The notes under the pieces are model-generated. The model was not told where the DNA came from. It saw only the letters and a program-made list of their open reading frames with translations, and did no database searches. Source: an uncultured Lachnobacterium sp. (GTDB lineage: Bacteria > Bacillota > Clostridia > Lachnospirales > Lachnospiraceae). Taken from it: DNA of 9,267 nt. Both the position numbers and the translations under genes were made by a program. The stretch is taken from contig URQG01000059.1 of the NCBI GenBank assembly GCA_900549895.1, forward strand, positions 1-9,267, given 5' to 3'. Positions within the stretch are counted from its first letter, which is position 1. Every line of letters starts with the position of its first letter. Shown piece after piece: positions 1 to 6,487 of this stretch.

Positions 1-49
1 ACGAGATTACTACGCGTCTCGTGGGCTCGGAGATGTGTATAAGAGACAG
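1..49 (+). other. Nextera P7-side library adapter (artificial)
   Basis: Not biological sequence. Bases 1-7 are the tail of the P7 primer. Bases 8-15 (TACTACGC) are an 8-base i7 index in adapter orientation; from memory this is the complement of Nextera XT index N719. Bases 16-30 (GTCTCGTGGGCTCGG) are the read-2 adapter, and 31-49 (AGATGTGTATAAGAGACAG) are the 19-bp Tn5 mosaic end. Genomic sequence starts at base 50, so nothing to the left of it should be interpreted. Confidence 0.99.
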
Positions 50-1401
50 ATATTGCGGTCCGCCTGATTCCGGGACCGACACCACAGTTCCGCTGCTGTA
101 TTTACAAGGAGAGAGAAATTATCCGTCAACGTGTCCGTCTTGCCGAGGGTAAGGCTCCGGGCCCGGTAGACGATGGAAATGTGATTCAGGTAATCAGCGC
201 AGCCTGTGAGGACTGCCCGATTTCAAGTTATACAGTAACCGAGAACTGCCAGAACTGTATGGGTAAGGCATGTATTAATGCTTGTAAGTTCGGCGCGATT
301 GAGGCCGGACGCCTCCGTTCCCACATTGATCCGCAGAAGTGTAAAGAGTGTGGTAAGTGTGCAGCTGCCTGCCCTTACAATGCAATCGCCCATCTGAAGA
401 GACCATGTAAGTTTGCGTGCCCAGTGAACGCGATTACATACAATGAGTACGGAATTTCCGTAATCGATGATGCTAAGTGTATCCGTTGCGGTAAATGTAT
501 CCACAGCTGCCCATTCGGAGCAATCGGATCAAAGACCTCTATCGTTGATGTCATTAATGCATTAAAGTCTGACAAGAAGGTCTACATTATGGCGGCACCT
601 GCAACTGAGGGACAGTTCGGACCAAACATCACGATGAACAGCTGGAAGAAAGCGATGCAGGAAGTCGGATTTAACGGATTTATCGAAGTTGGTTTAGGCG
701 GAGATATGACAGCTGCTTCCGAGGCCGAAGAGTGGGTGGAAGCTTATAAGGCAGGCGAGAAGAAGGTAACTTCATGCTGTCCGGGATTTGTCAACATGGT
801 GCGACGCCACTTCCCGGATATGGCAGATAAGATTTCTACAACGGTATCTCCAATGTGTGCGGTATCCCGTATGATCAAGGCCAAGGATCCGGATGCGATT
901 ACCGTATTCGTAGGACCTTGTGTTGCCAAGAAGTCCGAGGTTGTTGATCAGAAGATCGAGGGAAATGCAGATTATGTACTAACCTACAGTGAGATCCGTG
1001 CGATCATGAGCGCAAAAGATGTAGAACTTCAGCCGGATGATACTTCATATCAGGAGTCATCCGTATATGGTAAGCGTTTCGGTAATTCCGGTGGTGTTAC
1101 CGCGGCAGTTGTTGAGAGTATGAAGGAGATGGAGGCAGGAATCGAGCCTAAGGTATGTAAGGCAAACGGTGCAGCAGAGTGCCGCAAGTTCTTAATGCTG
1201 ATGAAGGCAGGAAAGCTTCCGGATGATTTTATCGAAGGTATGGCTTGTGAAGGCGGCTGCGTAGGTGGTCCAAGCTCATTCAATGATATGCTCACAACCA
1301 AGAAATTCCGTGATGAACTTCTTGATAAGGCAGATGACAGAAAGATTTTAGACAATCTCAAGAATTATCATATGGAAACATTCTCTATGCACAGAGACTG
1401 A
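50..1401 (+). CDS. Monomeric [FeFe] hydrogenase, probably group B, 5'-truncated
   Basis: Catalyses reversible H2 formation from protons and reduced ferredoxin in the cytoplasm. The frame is open from the insert edge (first full codon at 52) with no start codon, so the N-terminus is missing; I estimate 35-50 residues by comparison with the family. About 449 residues remain. The visible start, with IPGPTPQFRCCIYKER, matches the conserved N-terminal block of group B enzymes as I remember them, so the GTG at 181 is an internal valine. Cysteine motifs for [4Fe-4S] clusters follow: Cx2Cx4Cx3C (codons from about 247), Cx2Cx2Cx3CP (from 340), CxxxCP (from 406) and Cx2Cx2Cx3CP (from 478). The H-cluster loops are all present: TSCCPGF (769-789), PCVAKKSE (916-939) and EGMACEGGC (1234-1260). 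The position before PC is Gly (VGPC), where group A enzymes have Met. A terminator follows, so this gene is probably transcribed apart from hypB. The family is certain; the group B assignment is less so. Confidence 0.95.
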
Positions 1402-1464
1402 TTATAAAGTCTGAGATACGGGCAGTGAGAACACAAGGTTGTATACACCGTACATTGACAATGG

Positions 1465-1498
1465 AACCGCTCAGTTTTTTGCTGAGCGGTTTTGTGTT
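1465..1498 (+). terminator. Rho-independent terminator after the hydrogenase gene
   Basis: There is a perfect 10-bp stem, AACCGCTCAG (1465-1474) with CTGAGCGGTT (1482-1491), around a 7-nt T-rich loop. It is followed by an interrupted T tract (TTTTGTGTT). It lies 63 nt after the hydrogenase stop codon and 95 nt before hypB, which separates the two transcription units unless there is read-through. The rest of the 1402-1586 gap shows no convincing promoter. Confidence 0.88.
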
Positions 1499-1573
1499 AC
1501 ACGTTACTATGTTAACGAGTCAGGATGATATGGTGATGATCTGATAAATGATCACTTGAGTATGAAAAAATGT

Positions 1574-1580
1574 AAGGGGA
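1574..1580 (+). promoter_or_regulatory. Ribosome binding site of hypB
   Basis: AAGGGGA ends 6 nt before the ATG at 1587 and supports that start codon. Confidence 0.8.
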
Positions 1581-1586
1581 TTTGGA

Positions 1587-2261
1587 ATGAAAGATTACAA
1601 AGTAATTGAAGTAAAACGCAGCATCTTTGAAGACAACGATGCTGATGCAAACAAGCTTCGCGAAGAGTTAAAGAAGGAGGGGACCTTCCTTTTAAATCTG
1701 ATGTCTTCACCGGGCGCCGGTAAGACGACAACGCTGAAAAGAACGATCGCGATGTTAAAAGACGAGATGAAGATCGGTGTCATGGAAGCGGACATTGATT
1801 CGGAAGTGGATGCGCAGGCGATCACCGAAACGGGAGTCCGTGCAATCCAGATCCATACAGGCGGAATGTGCCATCTGGATGCGGATATGACCCGTCAGGG
1901 AATTCATGAATTCGGAACGAAGGATCTTGATTTTGTCGTTCTTGAGAATGTCGGCAATCTTGTGTGTCCGGCCGAGTTTGATACGGGAAGCACGAAGAAT
2001 GCGATGATACTTTCGGTTCCGGAGGGAGACGATAAGCCGCTAAAGTACCCATTGATGTTTACCATCAGTGATGTGGTACTGATTAACAAATGCGACACCT
2101 TATCGGTGTTTGACGATTTTGATACGGATGCCGTAAAGGAACGCATTTTGAAACTGAATCCGAACGCAAAGGTCATCTTTGTTTCCGCAAAGACAGGAGA
2201 AGGATTTGACGAATGGGCTGACTGGATCCGTCAGGAAGTTCGGGAATATAAGAAAAGTTGA
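1587..2261 (+). CDS. hypB: Hydrogenase maturation GTPase HypB
   Basis: A SIMIBI-class GTPase that works with HypA to deliver nickel to metalloenzymes, classically to [NiFe] hydrogenase large subunits, in the cytoplasm. The 224 residues contain a Walker A motif SSPGAGKTT (40-48), the metal-site motifs GGMCHLDAD (Cys95, His96) and GNLVCPAEFD (Cys127), a base-recognition NKCD (167-170) and SAKTGEG (200-206). The CHLDA and CPAEFD motifs separate it from the related urease protein UreG. The N-terminus lacks both the Cys-rich nickel motif of E. coli HypB and a histidine-rich stretch, so this is a minimal HypB without an obvious storage site. It leads a three-gene set with the flavoprotein (72 nt downstream) and hypA. 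The adjoining hydrogenase is of the nickel-free [FeFe] type, so the nickel client cannot be read from this window. Confidence 0.96.
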   Translation: MKDYKVIEVKRSIFEDNDADANKLREELKKEGTFLLNLMSSPGAGKTTTLKRTIAMLKDEMKIGVMEADIDSEVDAQAITETGVRAIQIHTGGMCHLDADMTRQGIHEFGTKDLDFVVLENVGNLVCPAEFDTGSTKNAMILSVPEGDDKPLKYPLMFTISDVVLINKCDTLSVFDDFDTDAVKERILKLNPNAKVIFVSAKTGEGFDEWADWIRQEVREYKKS

Positions 2262-2270
2262 TATGCAGCG

Positions 2271-2306
2271 TCAGCCCTTTGCAAAAGGCGAATTTGCATG
2301 GGCTGA
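2271..2306 (+). promoter_or_regulatory. Intergenic RNA hairpin between hypB and the flavoprotein gene
   Basis: A two-part stem: TCAGCCC (2271-2277) pairs with GGGCTGA (2300-2306), and inside it TGCAAA (2280-2285) pairs with TTTGCA (2293-2298) around a 7-nt loop. No T tract follows, so it is not an intrinsic terminator. It begins 10 nt after the hypB stop and ends 15 nt before the Shine-Dalgarno of the next gene. A processing or mRNA-stability element is possible; that role is inference. Confidence 0.6.
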
Positions 2307-2320
2307 TGTTCCAAAGGAAA

Positions 2321-2326
2321 AGGGGG
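2321..2326 (+). promoter_or_regulatory. Ribosome binding site of the flavoprotein gene
   Basis: AGGGGG lies 7 nt before the ATG at 2334 and fixes that start. Confidence 0.8.
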
Positions 2327-2333
2327 ATAATTT

Positions 2334-5111
2334 ATGAGTGATCCATTACCAAAGTTTACCAATCCAAACCCTGACGCGCCGTTCAGGGAGCCGGTTGCGC
2401 GTCTTGCCAAAGTGATCACGGACCGTATTCCGGTTGTGCTTGGCAAGGAGAAGATTACAAAAGAGTCGCCGGAGTATATCGGACTTGCTCCGATCTGCAC
2501 CGATGAGCAGGCCGAGATCGCCATCAAGATGAAAAAGCGTGTGCCTCGCACCATGGACGACATGATCAGGCTGACCGGCAAGGACCGGGAGTACCTTGAG
2601 AAGCAGCTTGCCGAGATGTCCAACAACGGTCTCATCGAGTACAACTGGGAGAATCCGCAGCATGAGAAGCAATGGGTACTTCCGATGTTTGTTCCGGGAA
2701 GTGCTGAATTTACAAACATGAATAAGCAGCTGCTTGAGGAGCACCCAGAGATGGGACGGTTTTTTGAGCGCATGAGCCGTATTCCGCTTGAGAAGGTTAC
2801 GCCGATGGTGCCACCGGGAGGAGCCGGAATCGGAATGCATGTCATCCCGGTGGAGAAGGCAATCGAGATGGAAAATAAGTCGGTTTCCGTGGAGCATATC
2901 TCGCACTGGCTGGATAAATACGAAGGAAAATATGCGGCAAGCCCATGTTCGTGCAGACAGTCCCGCAAAACCTACGAAGAGGGCTGCGGAGACGATCCGG
3001 AGGGCTGGTGCATTGCAGTCGGTGATATGGCAGATTACGTGGTTGAGACCAACAAGGGCGGACGCTATATCACAAAGGAAGAGGCCCTCGAGATTCTTAA
3101 GAAGGCAGAGGAGAACGGCTTCGTTCACCAGATTACCAACATTGACGGTGAGGACAAGATCTTCGCAATCTGTAACTGTAATGTCAATGTATGTTACGCT
3201 CTTCGTACCTCTCAGCTTTTTAACACACCGAATCTGTCGAGATCTGCATATGTCGCACATGTGACCACCGAGAACTGTGTAGCATGCGGACGATGCGTGG
3301 AGTACTGCCCGGCAGGTGCGGTCAAGCTTGGTCAGAAGCTTTGTAAGAAGGACGGTTCTTCCGTATCTTACCCGAAGATGCCGCTTCCATCGGAAGTGAA
3401 GTGGGGACCGCATATGTGGACCGAGGATTATCGTGATAAGAACCGTATCAACTGTTACGATACCGGTACAGCACCTTGTAAGACGGCTTGTCCGGCACAT
3501 ATCGCCGTACAGGGATACCTCAAGATGGCAGCACAGGGACGCTATCAGGATGCTCTCGCTTTAATTAAGAAGAACAATCCTCTTCCTGCTGTGTGCGGAC
3601 ATATCTGTAACCGCCGCTGCGAGGATGCATGTACGAGAGGTACGATCGATCAGGCGATCGCGATCGATGAAGTTAAGAAGTTTATCGCGATGCAGGATTT
3701 AAACAAAGAGACCAGATATATTCCGAAGAAGGTCATCCCGTCGCTGGATGAGAATTTCTTTGATGAAAAGATTGCCATCATCGGTGGCGGTCCGGCAGGC
3801 CTTTCCTGTGCATTCTATCTTGCGGAGCGCGGATATCATCCGACGATTTTCGAGAAGAACGAGCGCGCAGGCGGAATGCTTGTATATGGTATTCCATCGT
3901 TCAAGTTGGAGAAGTCCGTGGTACAGGCGGAAATCGACATCATCAAAGAGATGGGCGTGGAAATCAAGACCGGCGTGGAAGTAGGCAGGGATATTACGAT
4001 CGAGGAGCTGCGCAAGCAGGGATATAAGGCATTTTACGTGGCAATCGGATGTCAGGGCGGCCGCAAGGCGGGCATTCCTGGCGAGGACGCTGCGAACGTA
4101 ATGACCGCTGTTGATTTCCTGCGTGAGGTTAATGCAAAGGAAAGCTTCCCGATCGAGGGCGATGTGGTTGTCATTGGTGGAGGAAATGTAGCCATCGATG
4201 TGGCAAGAGACAGCAGACGCTGTGGAGATGCTAAGGTATCGATGTATTGTCTGGAATCGAGAGAGACGATGCCTGCTTCTGTCGAAGAAATCGAAGAGGC
4301 AGAGAGCGAAGGCGTCAGCATCAATTGTGGCTGGGGCCCGAAGGAGATTCTGACCGAGGATGGCAAAGTGACGGGAATCGTCCTGAAGAAATGCGTTTCT
4401 GTCAAGGATGCCGAGGGAAGATTTAACCCGACTTACGATGAGAATGAGACGGTTACGGTTGCCTGCAAGCATGTATTCCTGTCCGTTGGACAGAGCATTG
4501 TATGGGGCGACCTGTTAGGCGGTCAGAAGGTAGAGCTCGGACGCGGCAACGGAGCCGTTGCAGATCCGCTTACCTACCAGACGGCGGAGCCGGATATCTT
4601 CGTTGGTGGAGATGTTTACACCGGACCGAAGTTTGCAATTGATGCGATCGCAGCCGGCAAAGAGGCGGCAATCAGTATCCACCGCTTTGTACAGCCACAT
4701 ACAAGCCTGACGATCGGACGTAACCGTAACGATTTTATCGAGCTTGATAAAGAAGACATTTCTGTTGAACATTATGATAACAGCAGCCGACAGATCCCGG
4801 GACATGACAATACCGTCGACAAGAAGTCCTTCCGTGATGCAACCCTCGTATTTACCGAGGAGCAGGTAAAGGCAGAGACGGCACGATGCCTCGGATGCGG
4901 AGCATCCGTTGTGGATGTGAACCAGTGTCTTGGTTGTGGTGTATGTACCACGAAGTGTGAATTCGACGCAATTCATCTCTATCGCGAGAATCCTGACTGC
5001 TCTACAATGCGAAAGAGTGAAGACAAGTTGAAGTACATCCTTCCATACGGTGCAAAGCAGGCAATCAAGATTAAGTTCTCACGCAAGAAGAAGGATGAAA
5101 CCGATGCATGA
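2334..5111 (+). CDS. Multi-cluster Fe-S/FAD/NAD(P) oxidoreductase (GltD/NfnL-like core with ferredoxin extensions)
   Basis: A 925-residue soluble electron-transfer flavoprotein. Residues 1-200 have no cysteine cluster motif; about 67-105 look like a winged-helix fold. Residues 205-287 hold Cys205, 207, 218, 226, 280, 282 and 287, a Cys-rich module seen in anaerobe ferredoxin-like proteins. A ferredoxin motif ENCVACGRCVEYCP follows (315-326). Residues 382-433 are a GltD-type Fe-S domain (Cys382, 386, 421, 425, 429, 433). The FAD site is GGGPAG (484-489) and the pyridine nucleotide site is GGGNVA (615-620). The C-terminal Cx2Cx12Cx2Cx2Cx3C motif (852-875) is another ferredoxin module. The core alone matches GltD/NfnL (about 450-500 residues), so roughly half the protein is extension. 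The residues where NADPH-type GltD has an Arg-Arg pair read Leu640-Glu641, which favours NADH. It is sandwiched between hypB and hypA. A role passing electrons between NAD(H), ferredoxin and the nearby hydrogenase is inferred, not shown. Confidence 0.88.
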   Translation: MSDPLPKFTNPNPDAPFREPVARLAKVITDRIPVVLGKEKITKESPEYIGLAPICTDEQAEIAIKMKKRVPRTMDDMIRLTGKDREYLEKQLAEMSNNGLIEYNWENPQHEKQWVLPMFVPGSAEFTNMNKQLLEEHPEMGRFFERMSRIPLEKVTPMVPPGGAGIGMHVIPVEKAIEMENKSVSVEHISHWLDKYEGKYAASPCSCRQSRKTYEEGCGDDPEGWCIAVGDMADYVVETNKGGRYITKEEALEILKKAEENGFVHQITNIDGEDKIFAICNCNVNVCYALRTSQLFNTPNLSRSAYVAHVTTENCVACGRCVEYCPAGAVKLGQKLCKKDGSSVSYPKMPLPSEVKWGPHMWTEDYRDKNRINCYDTGTAPCKTACPAHIAVQGYLKMAAQGRYQDALALIKKNNPLPAVCGHICNRRCEDACTRGTIDQAIAIDEVKKFIAMQDLNKETRYIPKKVIPSLDENFFDEKIAIIGGGPAGLSCAFYLAERGYHPTIFEKNERAGGMLVYGIPSFKLEKSVVQAEIDIIKEMGVEIKTGVEVGRDITIEELRKQGYKAFYVAIGCQGGRKAGIPGEDAANVMTAVDFLREVNAKESFPIEGDVVVIGGGNVAIDVARDSRRCGDAKVSMYCLESRETMPASVEEIEEAESEGVSINCGWGPKEILTEDGKVTGIVLKKCVSVKDAEGRFNPTYDENETVTVACKHVFLSVGQSIVWGDLLGGQKVELGRGNGAVADPLTYQTAEPDIFVGGDVYTGPKFAIDAIAAGKEAAISIHRFVQPHTSLTIGRNRNDFIELDKEDISVEHYDNSSRQIPGHDNTVDKKSFRDATLVFTEEQVKAETARCLGCGASVVDVNQCLGCGVCTTKCEFDAIHLYRENPDCSTMRKSEDKLKYILPYGAKQAIKIKFSRKKKDETDA

Positions 5112-5451
5112 ATTAGGAGTGGTATTTCATGTGATCCGCATGGTGGAAGATGTCGCCGAAGAGAACGATCTCACGGAGATCGCTTCGGTGACATTGGAGA
5201 TCGGTGAGGTGTCTGGAATCATTGAATCATATCTGCAGAGCTGCTGGAAGTGGTCAGTCGAGAAAAAATCCGAGATCATGCACGGCGCAAAGCTTTACGT
5301 GGAGACAATCCCTGCCGTTACCTACTGCGAGGATTGCAGGCAGACGTACGAGACCGTGCAATATGGTAAGACATGCCCGCGCTGCGGAAGCGAGCACACT
5401 TATCTGTTGCGGGGAAACGAATTTAATATCAAAGAAATAGAGGGCTGTTAG
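5104..5451 (+). CDS. hypA: Hydrogenase/nickel maturation factor HypA
   Basis: A small nickel metallochaperone that partners HypB. It is 115 residues, the normal family length. It starts with the family hallmark MHELG, in which the N-terminal amine, His2 and Glu3 form the nickel site. The zinc-binding loop has two CxxC motifs (Cys75/78 and Cys91/94). The ATG at 5104 is chosen over an in-frame ATG at 5050 because only this start gives the conserved N-terminus. The start lies inside the end of the flavoprotein gene (8-nt overlap, ATGCATGA), so translation is probably coupled. It ends 28 nt from the stop of the convergent DeoR-family gene. Recognition is firm; its nickel client here is unknown. 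Confidence 0.96.
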   Translation: MHELGVVFHVIRMVEDVAEENDLTEIASVTLEIGEVSGIIESYLQSCWKWSVEKKSEIMHGAKLYVETIPAVTYCEDCRQTYETVQYGKTCPRCGSEHTYLLRGNEFNIKEIEGC

Positions 5452-5470
5452 AGGACAGACAAACCCTAAT

Positions 5471-5496
5471 TTGCAGAAATTACTGAGATTCTGCAA
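5471..5496 (-). terminator. Hairpin over the 3' end of the DeoR gene
   Basis: There is a perfect 8-bp stem, TTGCAGAA (5471-5478) with TTCTGCAA (5489-5496), and a 10-nt loop that contains the stop codon of the minus-strand regulator. The minus-strand side continues with only a weak T-containing run, so it is a poor intrinsic terminator, and the plus-strand side has none. It is the only hairpin I see in the convergent gap between hypA and the regulator gene. Confidence 0.4.
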
Positions 5497-6271
5497 CAAG
5501 AAGATTAACACCTGCCTTCTCATAACTTTCACGAAGGCGTTTCGACAGACCGGAATCGGTGATGACTAAATTGATGTCATCAATCGATGCGTAGCTGGAG
5601 ATCGAGTTCGTATCAAATTTCGTGTGGTCGATGAGTGCGACTGCTTTTGAAGAAGCATTGACACATAAGCGCTTCAAATCGGCTTCATAGATCGAGAAGT
5701 CTGTAAGCCCGTTCTCCATCGAGAAGCCCCTTGCGGAAACGAAGGCAATATCCGTGTGGATTTGCTTTAACAGATCTGCACCAAGTAGTCCTTCGATGGA
5801 AGAGGAGGCTGAGGTAACGATGCCTCCGGTCATAATAACGGTTACACCCGGAATGTCTTTCATGGCAAGCGCAAGGTCAATTCCATTTGTGATGACGGTC
5901 AGTTCTGTAAATCCGGTCAGGTGCAACCCTAATGTATAGGACGTGGAACTTGCATCCAAAAAAATGCACATATGATCCTGTACCAGCTTGGCAGCTTCTT
6001 TAGCGATCATTTCTTTTTCGGATTTATTTTCAAGCGCACGTTCATGGAATACATATGCTTTGGTCGTCAGATCATGATGGTCTGTCTCGCGATCGAGATA
6101 TAGTGCACCGCCGTGTGTCTTGGTCAGCAACTTCTCCTTGTCCATCTGATTTAAATCGGTACGAATCGTTGTTGCAGATACACCAAGCATATCGCTTAAT
6201 TCATTGGTGGTTGCTTTACGATTTTTTTCAAGATAGGACAAAATGAGTTTTTGTCGTTCTAATTGCAGCAT
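5480..6271 (-). CDS. DeoR-family transcriptional regulator (sugar-phosphate type)
   Basis: A DNA-binding repressor that in this family usually responds to a phosphorylated sugar. It has 263 residues from the chosen start. The N-terminal helix-turn-helix runs from MLQLERQKLILSYLEKN through the recognition helix near VSATTIRTDL (31-40) to the conserved HGGA (53-56). The C-terminal sensor domain shows DASST (106-110), TNG (128-130), GG (149-150), EADLK (197-200 region) and DHTKF (215-219). The frame continues 24 codons upstream to 6343, but that stretch is unlike the family, and DeoR proteins normally begin M-L-x-x-E-R, so the ATG at 6271 is preferred. Its Shine-Dalgarno is weak: a GAGG sits only 3 nt away. 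It is divergent from the transaldolase/transketolase operon, which it probably controls; the effector cannot be read from the sequence. Confidence 0.93.
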   Translation of the reverse strand: MLQLERQKLILSYLEKNRKATTNELSDMLGVSATTIRTDLNQMDKEKLLTKTHGGALYLDRETDHHDLTTKAYVFHERALENKSEKEMIAKEAAKLVQDHMCIFLDASSTSYTLGLHLTGFTELTVITNGIDLALAMKDIPGVTVIMTGGIVTSASSSIEGLLGADLLKQIHTDIAFVSARGFSMENGLTDFSIYEADLKRLCVNASSKAVALIDHTKFDTNSISSYASIDDINLVITDSGLSKRLRESYEKAGVNLLVAESQ

Positions 6272-6317
6272 AGTCCTCTTATTTCCTTCCCCAAATACGA
6301 TATCAAGTATTTTTATT

Positions 6318-6345
6318 ATTATACCTATCATACTACGGCTCACAA
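6318..6345 (-). promoter_or_regulatory. Promoter of the DeoR-family gene
   Basis: On the minus strand the -35 is TTGTGA (6345-6340) and the -10 is TATAAT (6323-6318), a perfect consensus, with a 16-nt spacer. It gives a leader of about 40 nt before the ATG at 6271. Confidence 0.65.
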
Positions 6346-6372
6346 TTTATTGCCAGTGTTGTTTGAAAAAAA

Positions 6373-6410
6373 CTGTTATTGACTTTCGAAAACTTTTATT
6401 TTCTGTTATT
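6373..6410. promoter_or_regulatory. Candidate DeoR operator: direct repeats flanking a TTTCGAAA palindrome
   Basis: CTGTTATT occurs at 6373-6380 and again at 6403-6410, exactly 30 bp apart (about three helical turns). The 8-bp palindrome TTTCGAAA (6384-6391) lies between them. The block sits between the divergent promoters, just upstream of the candidate tal -35. Several DeoR-family proteins bind TTCG/CGAA-type sites, so an operator role is reasonable inference. Confidence 0.45.
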
Positions 6411-6415
6411 TTGTA

Positions 6416-6444
6416 TTGCTTTTTCTTTTGAATGATGTTATATT
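6416..6444 (+). promoter_or_regulatory. Candidate promoter of the transaldolase/transketolase operon
   Basis: TTGCTT (6416-6421) and TATATT (6439-6444) are separated by 17 nt, in A+T-rich DNA about 45 nt upstream of the gene. The -35 is a weak match and the -10 a good one. A second TTGACT (6379-6384) upstream lacks a well-placed -10. Confidence 0.5.
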
Positions 6445-6474
6445 AACAACAGGAAACATAAGAAAATACAAGAT

Positions 6475-6480
6475 GGAGGG
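6475..6480 (+). promoter_or_regulatory. Ribosome binding site of the transaldolase gene
   Basis: GGAGGG lies 7 nt before the ATG at 6488 and decides this start against an in-frame ATG at 6416. Confidence 0.85.
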
Positions 6481-6487
6481 TAAGATA

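Noticed and set aside
181..183. GTG at 181 as the start of the hydrogenase gene
   Set aside because: The frame is open back to the insert edge and encodes conserved family sequence (CCIYKER) upstream, so the gene is truncated and this codon is internal.
1455..1460. TTGACA as a -35 element for hypB
   Set aside because: It lies just upstream of the hydrogenase terminator stem and has no -10 element at a suitable distance.
1587..2261. Urease accessory GTPase UreG
   Set aside because: The CHLDA and GNLVCPAEFD metal motifs and the hypA neighbour identify HypB; no urease genes are present.
2231..4976. Long minus-strand open frames opposite hypB and the flavoprotein gene (for example 2346-3500 and 3699-4472)
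   Set aside because: They are shadows of well-supported plus-strand genes, with no recognisable motifs or ribosome binding sites.
5050..5103. Upstream in-frame ATG at 5050 for hypA
   Set aside because: It adds 18 basic residues inside the flavoprotein gene and destroys the invariant MHE nickel-binding N-terminus.
2334..5111. Glutamate synthase small subunit (GltD)
   Set aside because: Only the core matches; the protein is about twice the usual length, has extra Fe-S modules at both ends, and no large subunit gene is adjacent.
6272..6343. 24-residue N-terminal extension of the DeoR-family protein
   Set aside because: It overlaps the minus-strand promoter and is unlike the family, whose members start at the M-L-x-x-E-R block.
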